DNA of 6,930 bases from an uncultured Phaeodactylibacter sp. (GCA_913062745.1 CAJXXJ010000201.1:1-6930); one strand, 5' to 3'. Positions 1 through 6,169 are shown, numbered from the stretch's first letter. Numbers and translations are program-made. Notes: generated from the letters alone by a model not told the origin.

Positions 1-61
1 AATAAGCTAAAAAAGATGACGCCAGGTTCATAAGTCCTTGGTTTGCAATAGGAGCAAGCTC

Positions 62-93
62 CAAACATAGTCTTAGGCAGGAGCACACACAAA
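62..93 (-). promoter_or_regulatory. Bacteroidota-type promoter firing out of the left edge
   Basis: Read on the minus strand, TTTG (93-90), a 20-nt spacer and TATGTTTG (69-62) match the Bacteroidota -33/-7 pair (TTTG and TAnnTTTG) with no mismatch. Transcription would start near position 55 and run off the left edge, so the target gene is outside the window. The -33 box lies directly after the T-run of the aconitase terminator, so the next transcription unit begins within a few bases of where the acn transcript ends. The motif match is seen; promoter activity is inferred. Confidence 0.5.
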
Positions 94-95
94 AA

Positions 96-121
96 GGCCA
101 GCCCGGAAAACCAGGCTGGCC
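96..121 (-). terminator. Rho-independent terminator of acn
   Basis: A perfect 8-bp stem (GGCCAGCC at 96-103 with GGCTGGCC at 114-121) encloses 10 nt. Inside, GG and CC pair again around an AAAA tetraloop. On the minus strand the stem is followed by five T (95-91), 29 nt beyond the aconitase stop codon. On the plus strand it is followed by TTAAGTTTTT, so it could also stop transcripts entering from the left. Confidence 0.88.
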
Positions 122-149
122 TTAAGTTTTTCACCGAAGGCTGAATGCC

Positions 150-2429
150 TTAGGCCGCCAGTTCCTGACGGATTTTATTCAGTGCGGAGCCGGCACCTAC
201 CCAGTCAATCTGAGCCTGATTGTAGGTGTGGGCAACCTCGAATTCATCTGTAGAGCCATCTTTGTGGTTCAGCTTCACGGTCAGGTTCTTATCGGGAGCC
301 ATCTCGTCGAAGCCTAAAATATCCACTTTGTCGTCCTGACGGATGAGCTCGTAGTCTTCCGGGTTGACGAAGGTCAGCGCCAGCATACCCTGCTTCTTCA
401 GGTTGGTCTCGTGAATACGGGCAAAGGATTTCACGATCACCGCCTTTACGCCCAGGTGGCGCGGTTCCATTGCAGCGTGCTCGCGGGAAGAGCCCTCTCC
501 GTAGTTATCCTCACCGAATACGACGGTGCTGATGCCGGCAGCCTTGTACTTCCGTGCAGAGTCCGGTACCGGCAGGTATTCTGCCTTGTCTTCGTTATCC
601 ACGTAGTTGGCAACTTTGTTCATCTCGTCGTTGAAGTAGTTCACCGCGCCAATGAAACAGTTGTTGGAGATATTGTCCAGGTGGCCACGGTACTTCAGCC
701 ACGGGCCTGCCATAGAGATGTGGTCAGTAGTACATTTGCCCTTGGCTTTGATGAGCAGGCGCATGCCTGTCAGTTCCTCCTGTGTGATAGGCGTGAAAGG
801 AGTAAGCAGTTGCAGGCGGTCAGAGTCCGGTGCTACTTTTACTTCAATGCCGCTGCCATCAGAAGCAGGCGGGTTAAAGCCGGCATCTTCCACATCAAAG
901 CCTTTTGCCGGCAGCTCCACACCAGTCGGCGGGTCCAGCTTCACCTCTTCGCCGTCCTCATTGGTCAGCGTGTCCGTCAGCGGGTTGAAGGTCAGGTCAC
1001 CGGCAATCGCCATAGCGGTTACGATCTCCGGAGACGCCACGAAGGAGCGGGTCTGCGGGTTGCCGTCATTACGCTTGGAGAAGTTACGGTTGAAGGAAGT
1101 GATGATGGAGTTTGCCCGGTTGGGGTCGTCCGTATGGCGCGCCCACTGCCCGATACAAGGGCCGCAGGCATTAGCCAGCACCACGCCGCCCATTTGCTCA
1201 AAGTCGTCCAGCTGCCCGTCGCGGTCTACCGTAAAGCGGATTTGCTCAGAGCCCGGCGTTACCGTGAATTCTGACTTTACTTTCAGTTTCTTCGCTACTG
1301 CCTGGCGAGCCAGAGAAGCAGCCCGGTCGAGGTCTTCGTAGGAAGAGTTGGTGCAAGAGCCAATCAGCCCCACCTCGAGCTTCTGCGGGTAATTGTTTTC
1401 CTTAACTGCCTGTGCGAATTTGGAAATCGGCCAGGCCAGGTCCGGCGTGTACGGGCCGTTGATGTGCGGCTCCAGCTCAGACAGGTTAATTTCGATCACC
1501 TGATCGAAGTATTTTTCCGGATCGGCGTAGCACTCTGCATCGCCTGTCAGGTGTTCCTTCACTTTATCGGCCAGGTCAGCCACATCAGCACGCTCTGTAG
1601 CACGCAGGTAACGGCCCATTGCCTCATCGTAACCGAAGGTAGAAGTGGTGGCGCCGATTTCTGCACCCATGTTGCAGATGGTGCCTTTTCCGGTACAGGA
1701 CAGTGACTCCGCGCCTTCGCCGAAGTACTCCACGATAGCGCCCGTCCCCCCTTTTACCGTAAGGATACCGGCTACTTTCAGGATAACGTCTTTGGCAGAG
1801 GTCCAGCCGCTCATTTTGCCGGTCAGCTTTACACCGATTACTTTCGGCATCTTCAGCTCCCAGGGCATGCCAGCCATTACGTCCACCGCATCTGCACCAC
1901 CTACGCCAATAGCGACCATACCCAGGCCGCCGGCATTTGGAGTGTGAGAGTCCGTACCGATCATCATACCGCCGGGGAAGGCGTAATTTTCGAGTACGAT
2001 CTGGTGAATAATGCCTGCTCCCGGTTTCCAGAAGCCGATGCCGTATTTATTGGATACGGAAGACAGAAAATCGTAAACCTCCTTGTTCACGTCATTGGCT
2101 TTCGCCAAATCCTGCTCCGCACCTTCTTCGGCCTGAATCAGGTGGTCACAGTGCACCGTGGAAGGTACCGCAACTTTATCGCGGCCCGCCATCATGAACT
2201 GCAGCAGAGCCATTTGTGCCGTAGCATCCTGCATGGCAACGCGGTCCGGTGCAAAGAAAACGTAGTCTTTACCGCGGGAATAGTTCTGAAGAGGAGATTC
2301 TGGATGAAGGTGGGTGTAGAGAATTTTTTCAGTGAGGGTAAGCGGCCGGCCGAGCGCCTTTTTCGCTTCCTCCACTCGCTCAGGCAGTGCGTCATAAACT
2401 GCCTTGATCATATCGAGATCGAATGGCAT
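150..2429 (-). CDS. acn: Aconitate hydratase, mitochondrial-type (4Fe-4S)
   Basis: This enzyme interconverts citrate and isocitrate through cis-aconitate in the TCA cycle and is cytosolic. The 759-residue length fits the mitochondrial-like aconitase family, shorter than the roughly 890 residues of AcnA/IRP1. The three Fe-S cysteines are C359 ([11 protein letters not shown]), C422 and C425 (ACGPCIGQW). Their 63- and 3-residue spacing equals that of mammalian mitochondrial aconitase. Other active-site matches are D95-H96 in [10 protein letters not shown]160 and H162 in GTDSHTPN, R581 in [14 protein letters not shown], and S647-S648-R649 in GEGSSRE of the C-terminal swivel domain (about 545-759). 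The domain order is complete, with no frameshift. The ATG at 2429 begins [15 protein letters not shown]; there is no Shine-Dalgarno sequence, and the region before it is A-rich, as is common in Bacteroidota. It has its own promoter and terminator, so it is probably monocistronic. The solvent-exposed cluster should make it sensitive to superoxide, which is relevant to the SOD gene about 4 kb away. Confidence 0.97.
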   Translation of the reverse strand: MPFDLDMIKAVYDALPERVEEAKKALGRPLTLTEKILYTHLHPESPLQNYSRGKDYVFFAPDRVAMQDATAQMALLQFMMAGRDKVAVPSTVHCDHLIQAEEGAEQDLAKANDVNKEVYDFLSSVSNKYGIGFWKPGAGIIHQIVLENYAFPGGMMIGTDSHTPNAGGLGMVAIGVGGADAVDVMAGMPWELKMPKVIGVKLTGKMSGWTSAKDVILKVAGILTVKGGTGAIVEYFGEGAESLSCTGKGTICNMGAEIGATTSTFGYDEAMGRYLRATERADVADLADKVKEHLTGDAECYADPEKYFDQVIEINLSELEPHINGPYTPDLAWPISKFAQAVKENNYPQKLEVGLIGSCTNSSYEDLDRAASLARQAVAKKLKVKSEFTVTPGSEQIRFTVDRDGQLDDFEQMGGVVLANACGPCIGQWARHTDDPNRANSIITSFNRNFSKRNDGNPQTRSFVASPEIVTAMAIAGDLTFNPLTDTLTNEDGEEVKLDPPTGVELPAKGFDVEDAGFNPPASDGSGIEVKVAPDSDRLQLLTPFTPITQEELTGMRLLIKAKGKCTTDHISMAGPWLKYRGHLDNISNNCFIGAVNYFNDEMNKVANYVDNEDKAEYLPVPDSARKYKAAGISTVVFGEDNYGEGSSREHAAMEPRHLGVKAVIVKSFARIHETNLKKQGMLALTFVNPEDYELIRQDDKVDILGFDEMAPDKNLTVKLNHKDGSTDEFEVAHTYNQAQIDWVGAGSALNKIRQELAA

Positions 2430-2457
2430 AGCAGATGAATTTTATTTGTTCTTATAA

Positions 2458-2512
2458 TTTTTCAGCAGGAAACAGCTTTCTGAATCCCAAAGAGTTTGTT
2501 GGCTGCTAAAAA
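2458..2512 (-). promoter_or_regulatory. Possible folded 5' leader of acn
   Basis: From the predicted start near 2513, the acn leader is about 80 nt. Nearly at its 5' end, TTTTT/AAAAA (2458-2462 with 2508-2512) and AGCAG/CTGCT (2464-2468 with 2503-2507) form a 10-bp stem with one bulged base (2463). Within it lie two mini-hairpins: CAAA-GAG-TTTG at 2488-2498 and GAAA-CAGC-TTTC at 2469-2480. Together they would make a three-way junction. The stems are AT-rich and short, so this may be chance. No known riboswitch is recognised. Confidence 0.25.
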
Positions 2513-2518
2513 TGTCAA

Positions 2519-2550
2519 CAAATGTAAGACTTTTGCCCGATTTATAGCAA
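2519..2550 (-). promoter_or_regulatory. Predicted acn promoter
   Basis: On the minus strand, TTG (2550-2548), a 21-nt spacer and TACATTTG (2526-2519) match the Bacteroidota -33/-7 pair. The predicted transcription start is near 2513, giving a leader of about 80 nt to the ATG at 2429. The spacing is at the long end of the usual range. It lies downstream of the fabI terminator, as expected for an independent acn unit. Confidence 0.55.
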
Positions 2551-2600
2551 CGCCACCATAATATAGATGGTATGGACCGAAATTTTGTTTTGGCCCGTTT

Positions 2601-2640
2601 GAAAGCAGCTTGTCAAAAACGCAACAGGGGAAAGCAGCTT
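2601..2640. repeat. 11-bp direct repeat (GAAAGCAGCTT)
   Basis: GAAAGCAGCTT occurs at 2601-2611 and again, identical, at 2630-2640, with starts 29 bp apart. Each copy contains the interrupted palindrome AAGC-A-GCTT. The second copy lies inside the fabI terminator hairpin and the first just beyond its T-run. It could be a remnant of a local duplication or a pair of protein-binding sites; nothing decides between these. Confidence 0.5.
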
Positions 2641-2660
2641 ACCAAAGCGGCCCTCCCCTG
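2625..2660 (-). terminator. Rho-independent terminator of the recN-fabI unit
   Basis: CAGGGGA (2625-2631) pairs perfectly with TCCCCTG (2654-2660). The 22 nt between them continue the stem symmetrically with two G·T pairs, two G-C pairs, one mismatch and a 4-bp GCTT/AAGC stem around a tetraloop. On the minus strand it is followed, after a short GC-containing gap, by TTTTT (2619-2615). It starts 24 nt after the fabI stop. The gap before the T-run weakens the call somewhat. Confidence 0.6.
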
Positions 2661-2683
2661 CTTCATTTTCCGGCCTTGGAGAT

Positions 2684-3487
2684 TTAGTCCTCCAGCAGGC
2701 GCGGGCTCATACCCATGCTGGAGAACCCACCATCGTGGAACAGGTTCTGCATCGTCACCATGCGGGTGAGGTCGGAGAACATCGTCACGCAGTAGTCCGC
2801 GCAAGCCTCCGCAGAAGCGTTGCCCAGCGGGGACATCTTGTCGGCGTAGCCAAAAAACTCATCAAAGCCTTTCACGCCACTGCCGGCCGTAGTAACGGTG
2901 GGCGACTGAGAGATCGTGTTGACCCGTACCTTCGCCTTTTCGGCAAAATGGTATCCAAAGCTGCGGGCAAAGGATTCAAGCAGCGCCTTAGATTCCGCCA
3001 TTTCGCTGTAATCTGGGAAAGAGCGCTGGGCAGCGATGTAGCTCAGAGCGAGGATGGAGCCCCATTCGTTCATTGCATCCTGCTTGTAGAGCTGCTGCAT
3101 CAGCTTATGAAAAGAGATGGCAGAAATATCAAAGGTTTTCTGCATCCACTCGTATTTCAGATCGGTGTAAGCTTTCTTTTTCCGCACATTGAGGGACATG
3201 CCGATGGCGTGCAGCACAAAGTCGAGCTTGCCGCCCAGAATCTCCATAGACTCGCCGATCAGTTTTTCCAGATCCTCTTCGCTTGTCGCATCCGCCGGGA
3301 TAACTTCTGCATTGAGTTTTTTGCCCAGCTTCTGTATTTCTCCCATACGCAGCGCTACGGGTGCGTTGGTGAGGGTTATCATAGCGCCTTCTTCCACGCA
3401 GCGCTCCGCTACTTTCCAGGCAATTGATTTTTCATCCAGGGCACCGAAGATGATGCCGCGCTTTCCTGCTAGTAAGTTGTTACTCAT
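2684..3487 (-). CDS. fabI: Enoyl-[acyl-carrier-protein] reductase (NADH), FabI family
   Basis: FabI reduces trans-2-enoyl-ACP to acyl-ACP, the last step of each type II fatty-acid elongation cycle, in the cytosol. The 267 residues match family length. It is an SDR-fold protein: the nucleotide-binding start is GKRGIIFGALDEKSIAWKVA (8-27), the NAD-site HAIGMS is at 93-98, and the catalytic set is Y150, Y160 and K167 (SYIAAQRSFPDYSEMAESK), with the FabI Y-x6-K spacing rather than the Y-x3-K of ordinary SDRs. The segment TISQSPTVTTAGSG (191-204) replaces the substrate-loop sequence of the E. coli enzyme and recalls Bacteroidota homologues. By my alignment, positions equivalent to triclosan contacts in E. 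coli (G93, M159) are kept as G96 and M163; sensitivity is not shown. The ATG lies 9 nt after the recN stop with no promoter or Shine-Dalgarno sequence between, so it is probably co-transcribed with recN. Confidence 0.96.
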   Translation of the reverse strand: MSNNLLAGKRGIIFGALDEKSIAWKVAERCVEEGAMITLTNAPVALRMGEIQKLGKKLNAEVIPADATSEEDLEKLIGESMEILGGKLDFVLHAIGMSLNVRKKKAYTDLKYEWMQKTFDISAISFHKLMQQLYKQDAMNEWGSILALSYIAAQRSFPDYSEMAESKALLESFARSFGYHFAEKAKVRVNTISQSPTVTTAGSGVKGFDEFFGYADKMSPLGNASAEACADYCVTMFSDLTRMVTMQNLFHDGGFSSMGMSPRLLED

Positions 3488-3496
3488 GATAATCTG

Positions 3497-5155
3497 TTAT
3501 GTGTGTTTTAGCAACTCTTTCGCGTTACTGATGGCAGACTCGCTCGGCGGGTCCTGGCTGAGCATAGTGGCAATAGCGTATACCCTGCCATCCATCTCCA
3601 GTTGCCGGACCTCCGTGACGGTGCGGTCTTCCTTTTCTTTTTTGTAAACGAAGTAGTGGGCGTTGGCCTTGGAGGCAATCTGCGGAGAGTGGGTGATGGA
3701 AACCACCTGATGCTCCGAGCTCAGCTCCCTGAGGATATTACCCATCTTGAGCGCCACATCACCGGAGATGCCGGTATCAATTTCGTCAAAGATCAAGGTA
3801 GGCAACGGGATAGCGCTCGCTACCAGCGATTTGACCACCAGGGTGAGCCGCGAAAGCTCGCCGCCCGAAGCCACGTCCTTGATGAGCTGCAGGCGCCCGC
3901 CTTTGTTGGCCGCAAACAGGAAGTTGACCTCATCGTAACCGGTAGGCCCGAGGGCTTCCAGCCGGTTGATGTCGACCTTCATTTTAGCGTGCGCCATCGA
4001 CAGCTGCGCCAGCATGGCTTCTACTTTATTTTCAAACCCGCCTACCACTCCGTGGCGGCGGATGCTTAGTTCTTCTGCCTTTTCCCGCAGCTCGGCCTGC
4101 TGCTCAGCGGTAGCCCGCTCCAGGCTTTCTATCTCTTTGCTAAGATCGCCGATGCTATCCAGCTGCTGCTGCAGCTCTTCCTGTATGGCCAGCAACTCTT
4201 TGATGGAAGCTACCTGATGCTTGCTCTGCAGGCGGTAGATCATATCCAGGCGTTCCTGCACCTCCATCGTCCGCTCCGGGTCGTGCTCGGTTTCTTCAGC
4301 AATGGTTTCAAATTCCTGGGAAAGGTCCCGCAGTTCTTCCACGATTCCGTCGAAGCGGCTGTGCATACTTTCCAGCCGGGAGTCAAAACTCTTAATACTC
4401 TTGACCGCCTGCAGGATTTCTTCCAGCTGACTGATGGTAGACACTTCGCTTTCGCTCAACTGCTGAAACGCACCAGCCAGCACCCGCTTGATATCTTCCG
4501 CATTGGTCAGGCGCCGCAGTTCCTCCTCCAGTTCTTCCTGCTCTCCATCGACGAGCTCGGCTGTGTTGAACTCTTCCAGCTGGAAGGTCAGGAAATCAAC
4601 TTCCTTGCTGGCGCTCTCATTCCGGGCTTTGAGGTCTTCCAGGCGCTTACGCCGCTGCTGGTACTGCCGGTACTCCGTTTGGTAGGCTTGCAGCAGCGGG
4701 CGGTTCTCGGCCAGGGCGTCCAGCAGCCGGAGCTGGAAAGACACTTTGTGGATATCGAGATTATCGAACTGCTGGTGCAGGTCAATCAAAGAGGAACTCA
4801 GCTCCTGCAGTACACCCAGCGTAGTAGGGGTGTCATTGACAAAAGCCCGGGATTTGCCGGAAGGCGTAATCTCCCGGCGGATGACCAGGTGGTCGTCGTA
4901 GTCCAGGTCCTGTGCTTCAAAAAATTCCCGAAGCTGGTACATGGAAACATCAAACTGCGCCTCAATCGTGCATTTGTTTTCAAGATTGTACAGCGACTTG
5001 ATGTCAGCACGGCGGCCCATAATGAGGCCCAGGGCGCCCAGCAGGATGGACTTACCGGCCCCCGTCTCACCGGTGATAATGGTGAGCCCCTCAGAGAAGT
5101 GGATAGACAGCTCTTCAATGATGGCGTAGTTGCGGATCTGAAGACTTTGGATCAT
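3497..5155 (-). CDS. recN: DNA repair protein RecN (SMC-like ATPase)
   Basis: RecN is a cohesin-like ATPase that acts early in recombinational repair of double-strand breaks, holding DNA ends together and assisting RecA. The 552 residues match the family. The N-terminal head has Walker A GETGAGKS (29-36) after QIRNYAIIEEL. The Q-loop region reads DLHQQFDNLDIH (125-136) where E. coli-type RecN has GQHEHQ. Residues about 150-390 are charged, Q/E/L-rich coiled-coil arms, shorter than in SMC proteins. The C-terminal head has the signature SGGELSR (430-436), Walker B TLIFDEIDTG (453-462; D457, E458) and the H-loop H489 in SITHSPQIAS. The C-terminal MLSQDPPSESAISNAKELL is typical of the family. All ATPase motifs are intact. 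The ATG at 5155 places QIRNYAII near the N-terminus as in homologues. It is the first gene of a tight pair with fabI. A perfect inverted repeat overlaps the predicted promoter, which suggests repressor control, possibly damage-induced. Confidence 0.97.
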   Translation of the reverse strand: MIQSLQIRNYAIIEELSIHFSEGLTIITGETGAGKSILLGALGLIMGRRADIKSLYNLENKCTIEAQFDVSMYQLREFFEAQDLDYDDHLVIRREITPSGKSRAFVNDTPTTLGVLQELSSSLIDLHQQFDNLDIHKVSFQLRLLDALAENRPLLQAYQTEYRQYQQRRKRLEDLKARNESASKEVDFLTFQLEEFNTAELVDGEQEELEEELRRLTNAEDIKRVLAGAFQQLSESEVSTISQLEEILQAVKSIKSFDSRLESMHSRFDGIVEELRDLSQEFETIAEETEHDPERTMEVQERLDMIYRLQSKHQVASIKELLAIQEELQQQLDSIGDLSKEIESLERATAEQQAELREKAEELSIRRHGVVGGFENKVEAMLAQLSMAHAKMKVDINRLEALGPTGYDEVNFLFAANKGGRLQLIKDVASGGELSRLTLVVKSLVASAIPLPTLIFDEIDTGISGDVALKMGNILRELSSEHQVVSITHSPQIASKANAHYFVYKKEKEDRTVTEVRQLEMDGRVYAIATMLSQDPPSESAISNAKELLKHT

Positions 5156-5163
5156 AGTATCGT

Positions 5164-5184
5164 TTTGCCCGGCTTTTGGGCAAA
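5164..5184. promoter_or_regulatory. Operator-like inverted repeat at the recN start
   Basis: TTTGCCC (5164-5170), a 7-nt spacer and GGGCAAA (5178-5184) form a perfect 7-bp inverted repeat of 21 bp total. One arm overlaps the -7 box of the predicted recN promoter, and the predicted transcription start (about 5174) falls in the spacer. Because only one arm would be transcribed, it is better explained as a dimeric repressor site than as an RNA hairpin. It does not match the E. coli (CTGT-N8-ACAG) or Bacillus (GAAC-N4-GTTC) LexA boxes. The regulator is unknown. Confidence 0.45.
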
Positions 5185-5209
5185 GTTAACGCATTTTTGT
5201 GGTAAAAAA
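5181..5209 (-). promoter_or_regulatory. Predicted recN promoter
   Basis: On the minus strand TAACTTTG (5188-5181) matches the Bacteroidota -7 box TAnnTTTG exactly. No good TTG stands at -33; a T-run (5209-5204) occupies that place. The predicted start is near 5174, leaving a leader of about 19 nt before the recN ATG. The match to one box is good and to the other partial. Confidence 0.45.
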
Positions 5210-5300
5210 TCCCTGCTGCCTGCGTGCAAAAGCCCGAAAATGAGCATTTACCGGCGCTTATCAAAGCGGTGGCGCAATATTTTAAATCCAAATTCCTTTA

Positions 5301-5310
5301 TTTGCGCAAA
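5301..5310. promoter_or_regulatory. Palindrome ahead of the lipoprotein gene
   Basis: TTTGCGCAAA is a perfect 10-bp palindrome ending 9 nt before the ATG at 5320. It contains a TTTG that could be part of a degenerate -7 box (TTTATTTG at 5297-5304, one mismatch to TAnnTTTG), but no clear -33 box is visible. Its TTTGC/GCAAA half-sites resemble those of the recN inverted repeat 120 bp away. It could be an operator, part of a promoter, or chance. Confidence 0.25.
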
Positions 5311-5319
5311 ACCATAGCA

Positions 5320-5808
5320 ATGAACATTATGAAGCAGTTTTTCTTCTTTCTGCTGGCGGGGGCTTTATTTGCTGGCTGCCAGAGCGAACCGCAGTCTGAC
5401 TACAAAGAGCTGGACCTGCTGCCCTACGGCCTGCCTGTCACTATTATGGCGCCCGACAGCACAAATGTAAAAAGCTCCAGCATGGGTGATGGCCTGATGC
5501 AGGATATCACAGTGCGCGGAGCAGAGGGTTATGACTTGCAGATCATCGCTTCTACCACCAACAGCAGCGATATTGCCAAAGCGAAGGCAGAAGCGCTTGC
5601 CAGCGTAAAAGGCAACCGCTATTTTTCCAAAATCGTGCAGGAGGCCGAAGATGGCTTTATCTACGAGATGCAGATTGACAGCAATACCCTCAACTATGGC
5701 TTCCGCCACATCTTGCTGCAGGGCGATAAGGAGATTATCTTTTCACAGGGTATGGCCAGTGCAATGAGCCAGGAAGAGGCCACCCGCCTGTATGAAGCGG
5801 TGAAGTAA
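5320..5808 (+). CDS. Small lipoprotein of unknown function
   Basis: I do not recognise this family. From the ATG at 5320 the product has 162 residues. A second ATG at 5329 gives 159 residues and an equally good signal peptide (MKQFFFFLLAGALFAGC). The hydrophobic run ends in a lipobox-like LFAGC, so signal peptidase II should cleave before the Cys encoded at 5377-5379 and leave a lipidated protein of about 143 residues. Phe at -3 of the lipobox is slightly unusual. Residues after the Cys (QSEPQSDYKE) have an acidic tilt, but I cannot tell surface export from inner-leaflet anchoring. The mature part looks like a small alpha/beta domain with no catalytic motif that I can see. A longer in-frame start at 5224 was rejected because it adds a charged, non-signal stretch ahead of the signal peptide. 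The gene is divergent from recN and convergent with SOD, with no operon partner. Confidence 0.82.
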   Translation: MNIMKQFFFFLLAGALFAGCQSEPQSDYKELDLLPYGLPVTIMAPDSTNVKSSSMGDGLMQDITVRGAEGYDLQIIASTTNSSDIAKAKAEALASVKGNRYFSKIVQEAEDGFIYEMQIDSNTLNYGFRHILLQGDKEIIFSQGMASAMSQEEATRLYEAVK

Positions 5809-5866
5809 TTAAAGGACGGGCAACAACCGTTCAACAGCGCACCCCTCAGCAGAACCGGAAAAACAA

Positions 5867-5904
5867 AAAGGCTTTCTGTCTACAGGAACGGACAGAAAGC
5901 CTTT
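5867..5904. terminator. Bidirectional Rho-independent terminator
   Basis: A perfect 14-bp stem (AAAGGCTTTCTGTC at 5867-5880 with its complement at 5891-5904) encloses a 10-nt loop. It begins 58 nt after the lipoprotein stop, so it should end that plus-strand transcript, although the plus-side tail (TTTATATCG) is weak. The minus-strand tail is much stronger: TTTTTGTTTTT (5869-5859). It may therefore serve minus-strand RNA at least as well as plus-strand RNA. Confidence 0.88.
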
Positions 5905-5927
5905 ATATCGTTTGCTGTTTTACACGC

Positions 5928-5999
5928 TTAGAATGCTTCTTTGAGCAAATCTGAATTAAAGAGTAGGAGAATAAGTAAAAGGACACACAGGATAATCAT
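5928..5999 (-). CDS. Possible 23-residue hydrophobic peptide
   Basis: On the minus strand an ATG at 5999 opens 23 codons ending in TAA (5930-5928). The peptide starts MIILCVLLLILLLF and continues NSDLLKEAF: a 13-residue run without any charge, then a short polar tail. This resembles the small membrane peptides of type I toxin-antitoxin systems, though the run is short for a full membrane helix. The frame stays open back to a stop at about 6089, so a TTG start at 6047 (39 residues, with an arginine pair near its start) is also possible. No ribosome binding site is visible. Leucine codons are mixed (TTA, CTA, CTC, CTT), unlike the CTG-rich neighbours, which argues for either foreign origin or non-coding chance. 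A 35-codon frame overlaps it on the plus strand. Confidence 0.2.
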   Translation of the reverse strand: MIILCVLLLILLLFNSDLLKEAF

Positions 6000-6138
6000 G
6001 GGAGTAAAATTTGAGTTAATAAAAGAGTTTTTTCCTATTCTTCTCAAAGGGGGGGATACACGAAGAACAGAGTCGGCGTTCTTATTTCACGAGTATTATC
6101 CCTAGTGTATGTTTTGGATATGTTGAACCTTACGGAAA

Positions 6139-6169
6139 CAAATATAAGCGTTTCCAGCCATATCCGCAA
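6139..6169 (-). promoter_or_regulatory. Predicted promoter inside the convergent gap
   Basis: On the minus strand TTG (6169-6167), a 20-nt spacer and TATATTTG (6146-6139) match the Bacteroidota -33/-7 pair. The -7 box lies in a small inverted repeat (GGAAAC at 6134-6139, GTTTCC at 6150-6155), and a 10-bp palindrome AGGGGCCCCT (6169-6178) adjoins the -33 box. Both could be regulator sites. It lies downstream of the SOD terminator, so it is not the SOD promoter. Confidence 0.45.

Larger units (their letters stand above)
5861..6132 (-). ncRNA. Candidate orphan small transcript
   Basis: The predicted promoter at 6139-6169 should start a minus-strand RNA near 6132. The first strong stop signal is the hairpin at 5904-5867 followed by TTTTTGTTTTT (5869-5859). 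The RNA would be about 270 nt. It would contain a 6-bp hairpin (6063-6068 with 6078-6083), a 6-bp stem enclosing 27 nt (6010-6015 with 6043-6048) just before a hydrophobic 23-codon frame, and that frame. No known RNA family is recognised. It could be a small RNA, a small-peptide mRNA or nothing; boundaries are inferred. Confidence 0.3.

Noticed and set aside
51..62. Small hairpin GGAG-CAAG-CTCC
   Set aside because: It has only four base pairs and no T-run; it would sit at the 5' end of the left-going transcript but cannot be distinguished from chance.
411..1274. 287-codon plus-strand open frame
   Set aside because: It is antisense to the conserved C-terminal part of aconitase and has no motif or promoter; it is a shadow frame.
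2735..3427. 230-codon plus-strand open frame
   Set aside because: It is antisense to fabI, with Arg/His-rich composition typical of shadow frames.
4217..5317. 366-codon plus-strand open frame
   Set aside because: It lies almost wholly antisense to recN, whose ATPase motifs are unambiguous. Its translation is low-complexity, without recognisable motifs, and arises from the codon bias of the opposite strand.
5224..5319. Upstream start for the lipoprotein gene
   Set aside because: It would put 32 charged, non-signal residues before a clear signal peptide and lipobox; the ATGs at 5320 or 5329 fit better.
5998..6105. 35-codon plus-strand frame with an AGGA 7 nt or so upstream
   Set aside because: No -33/-7 promoter pair was found on this strand, the genome does not seem to use Shine-Dalgarno sequences, and the composition is ordinary AT-rich; support is too thin to list.
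6085..6125. Possible plus-strand -7 box TATGTTTTG
   Set aside because: It has three bases between TA and TTTG instead of two, there is no TTG at -33, and no gene follows on that strand.
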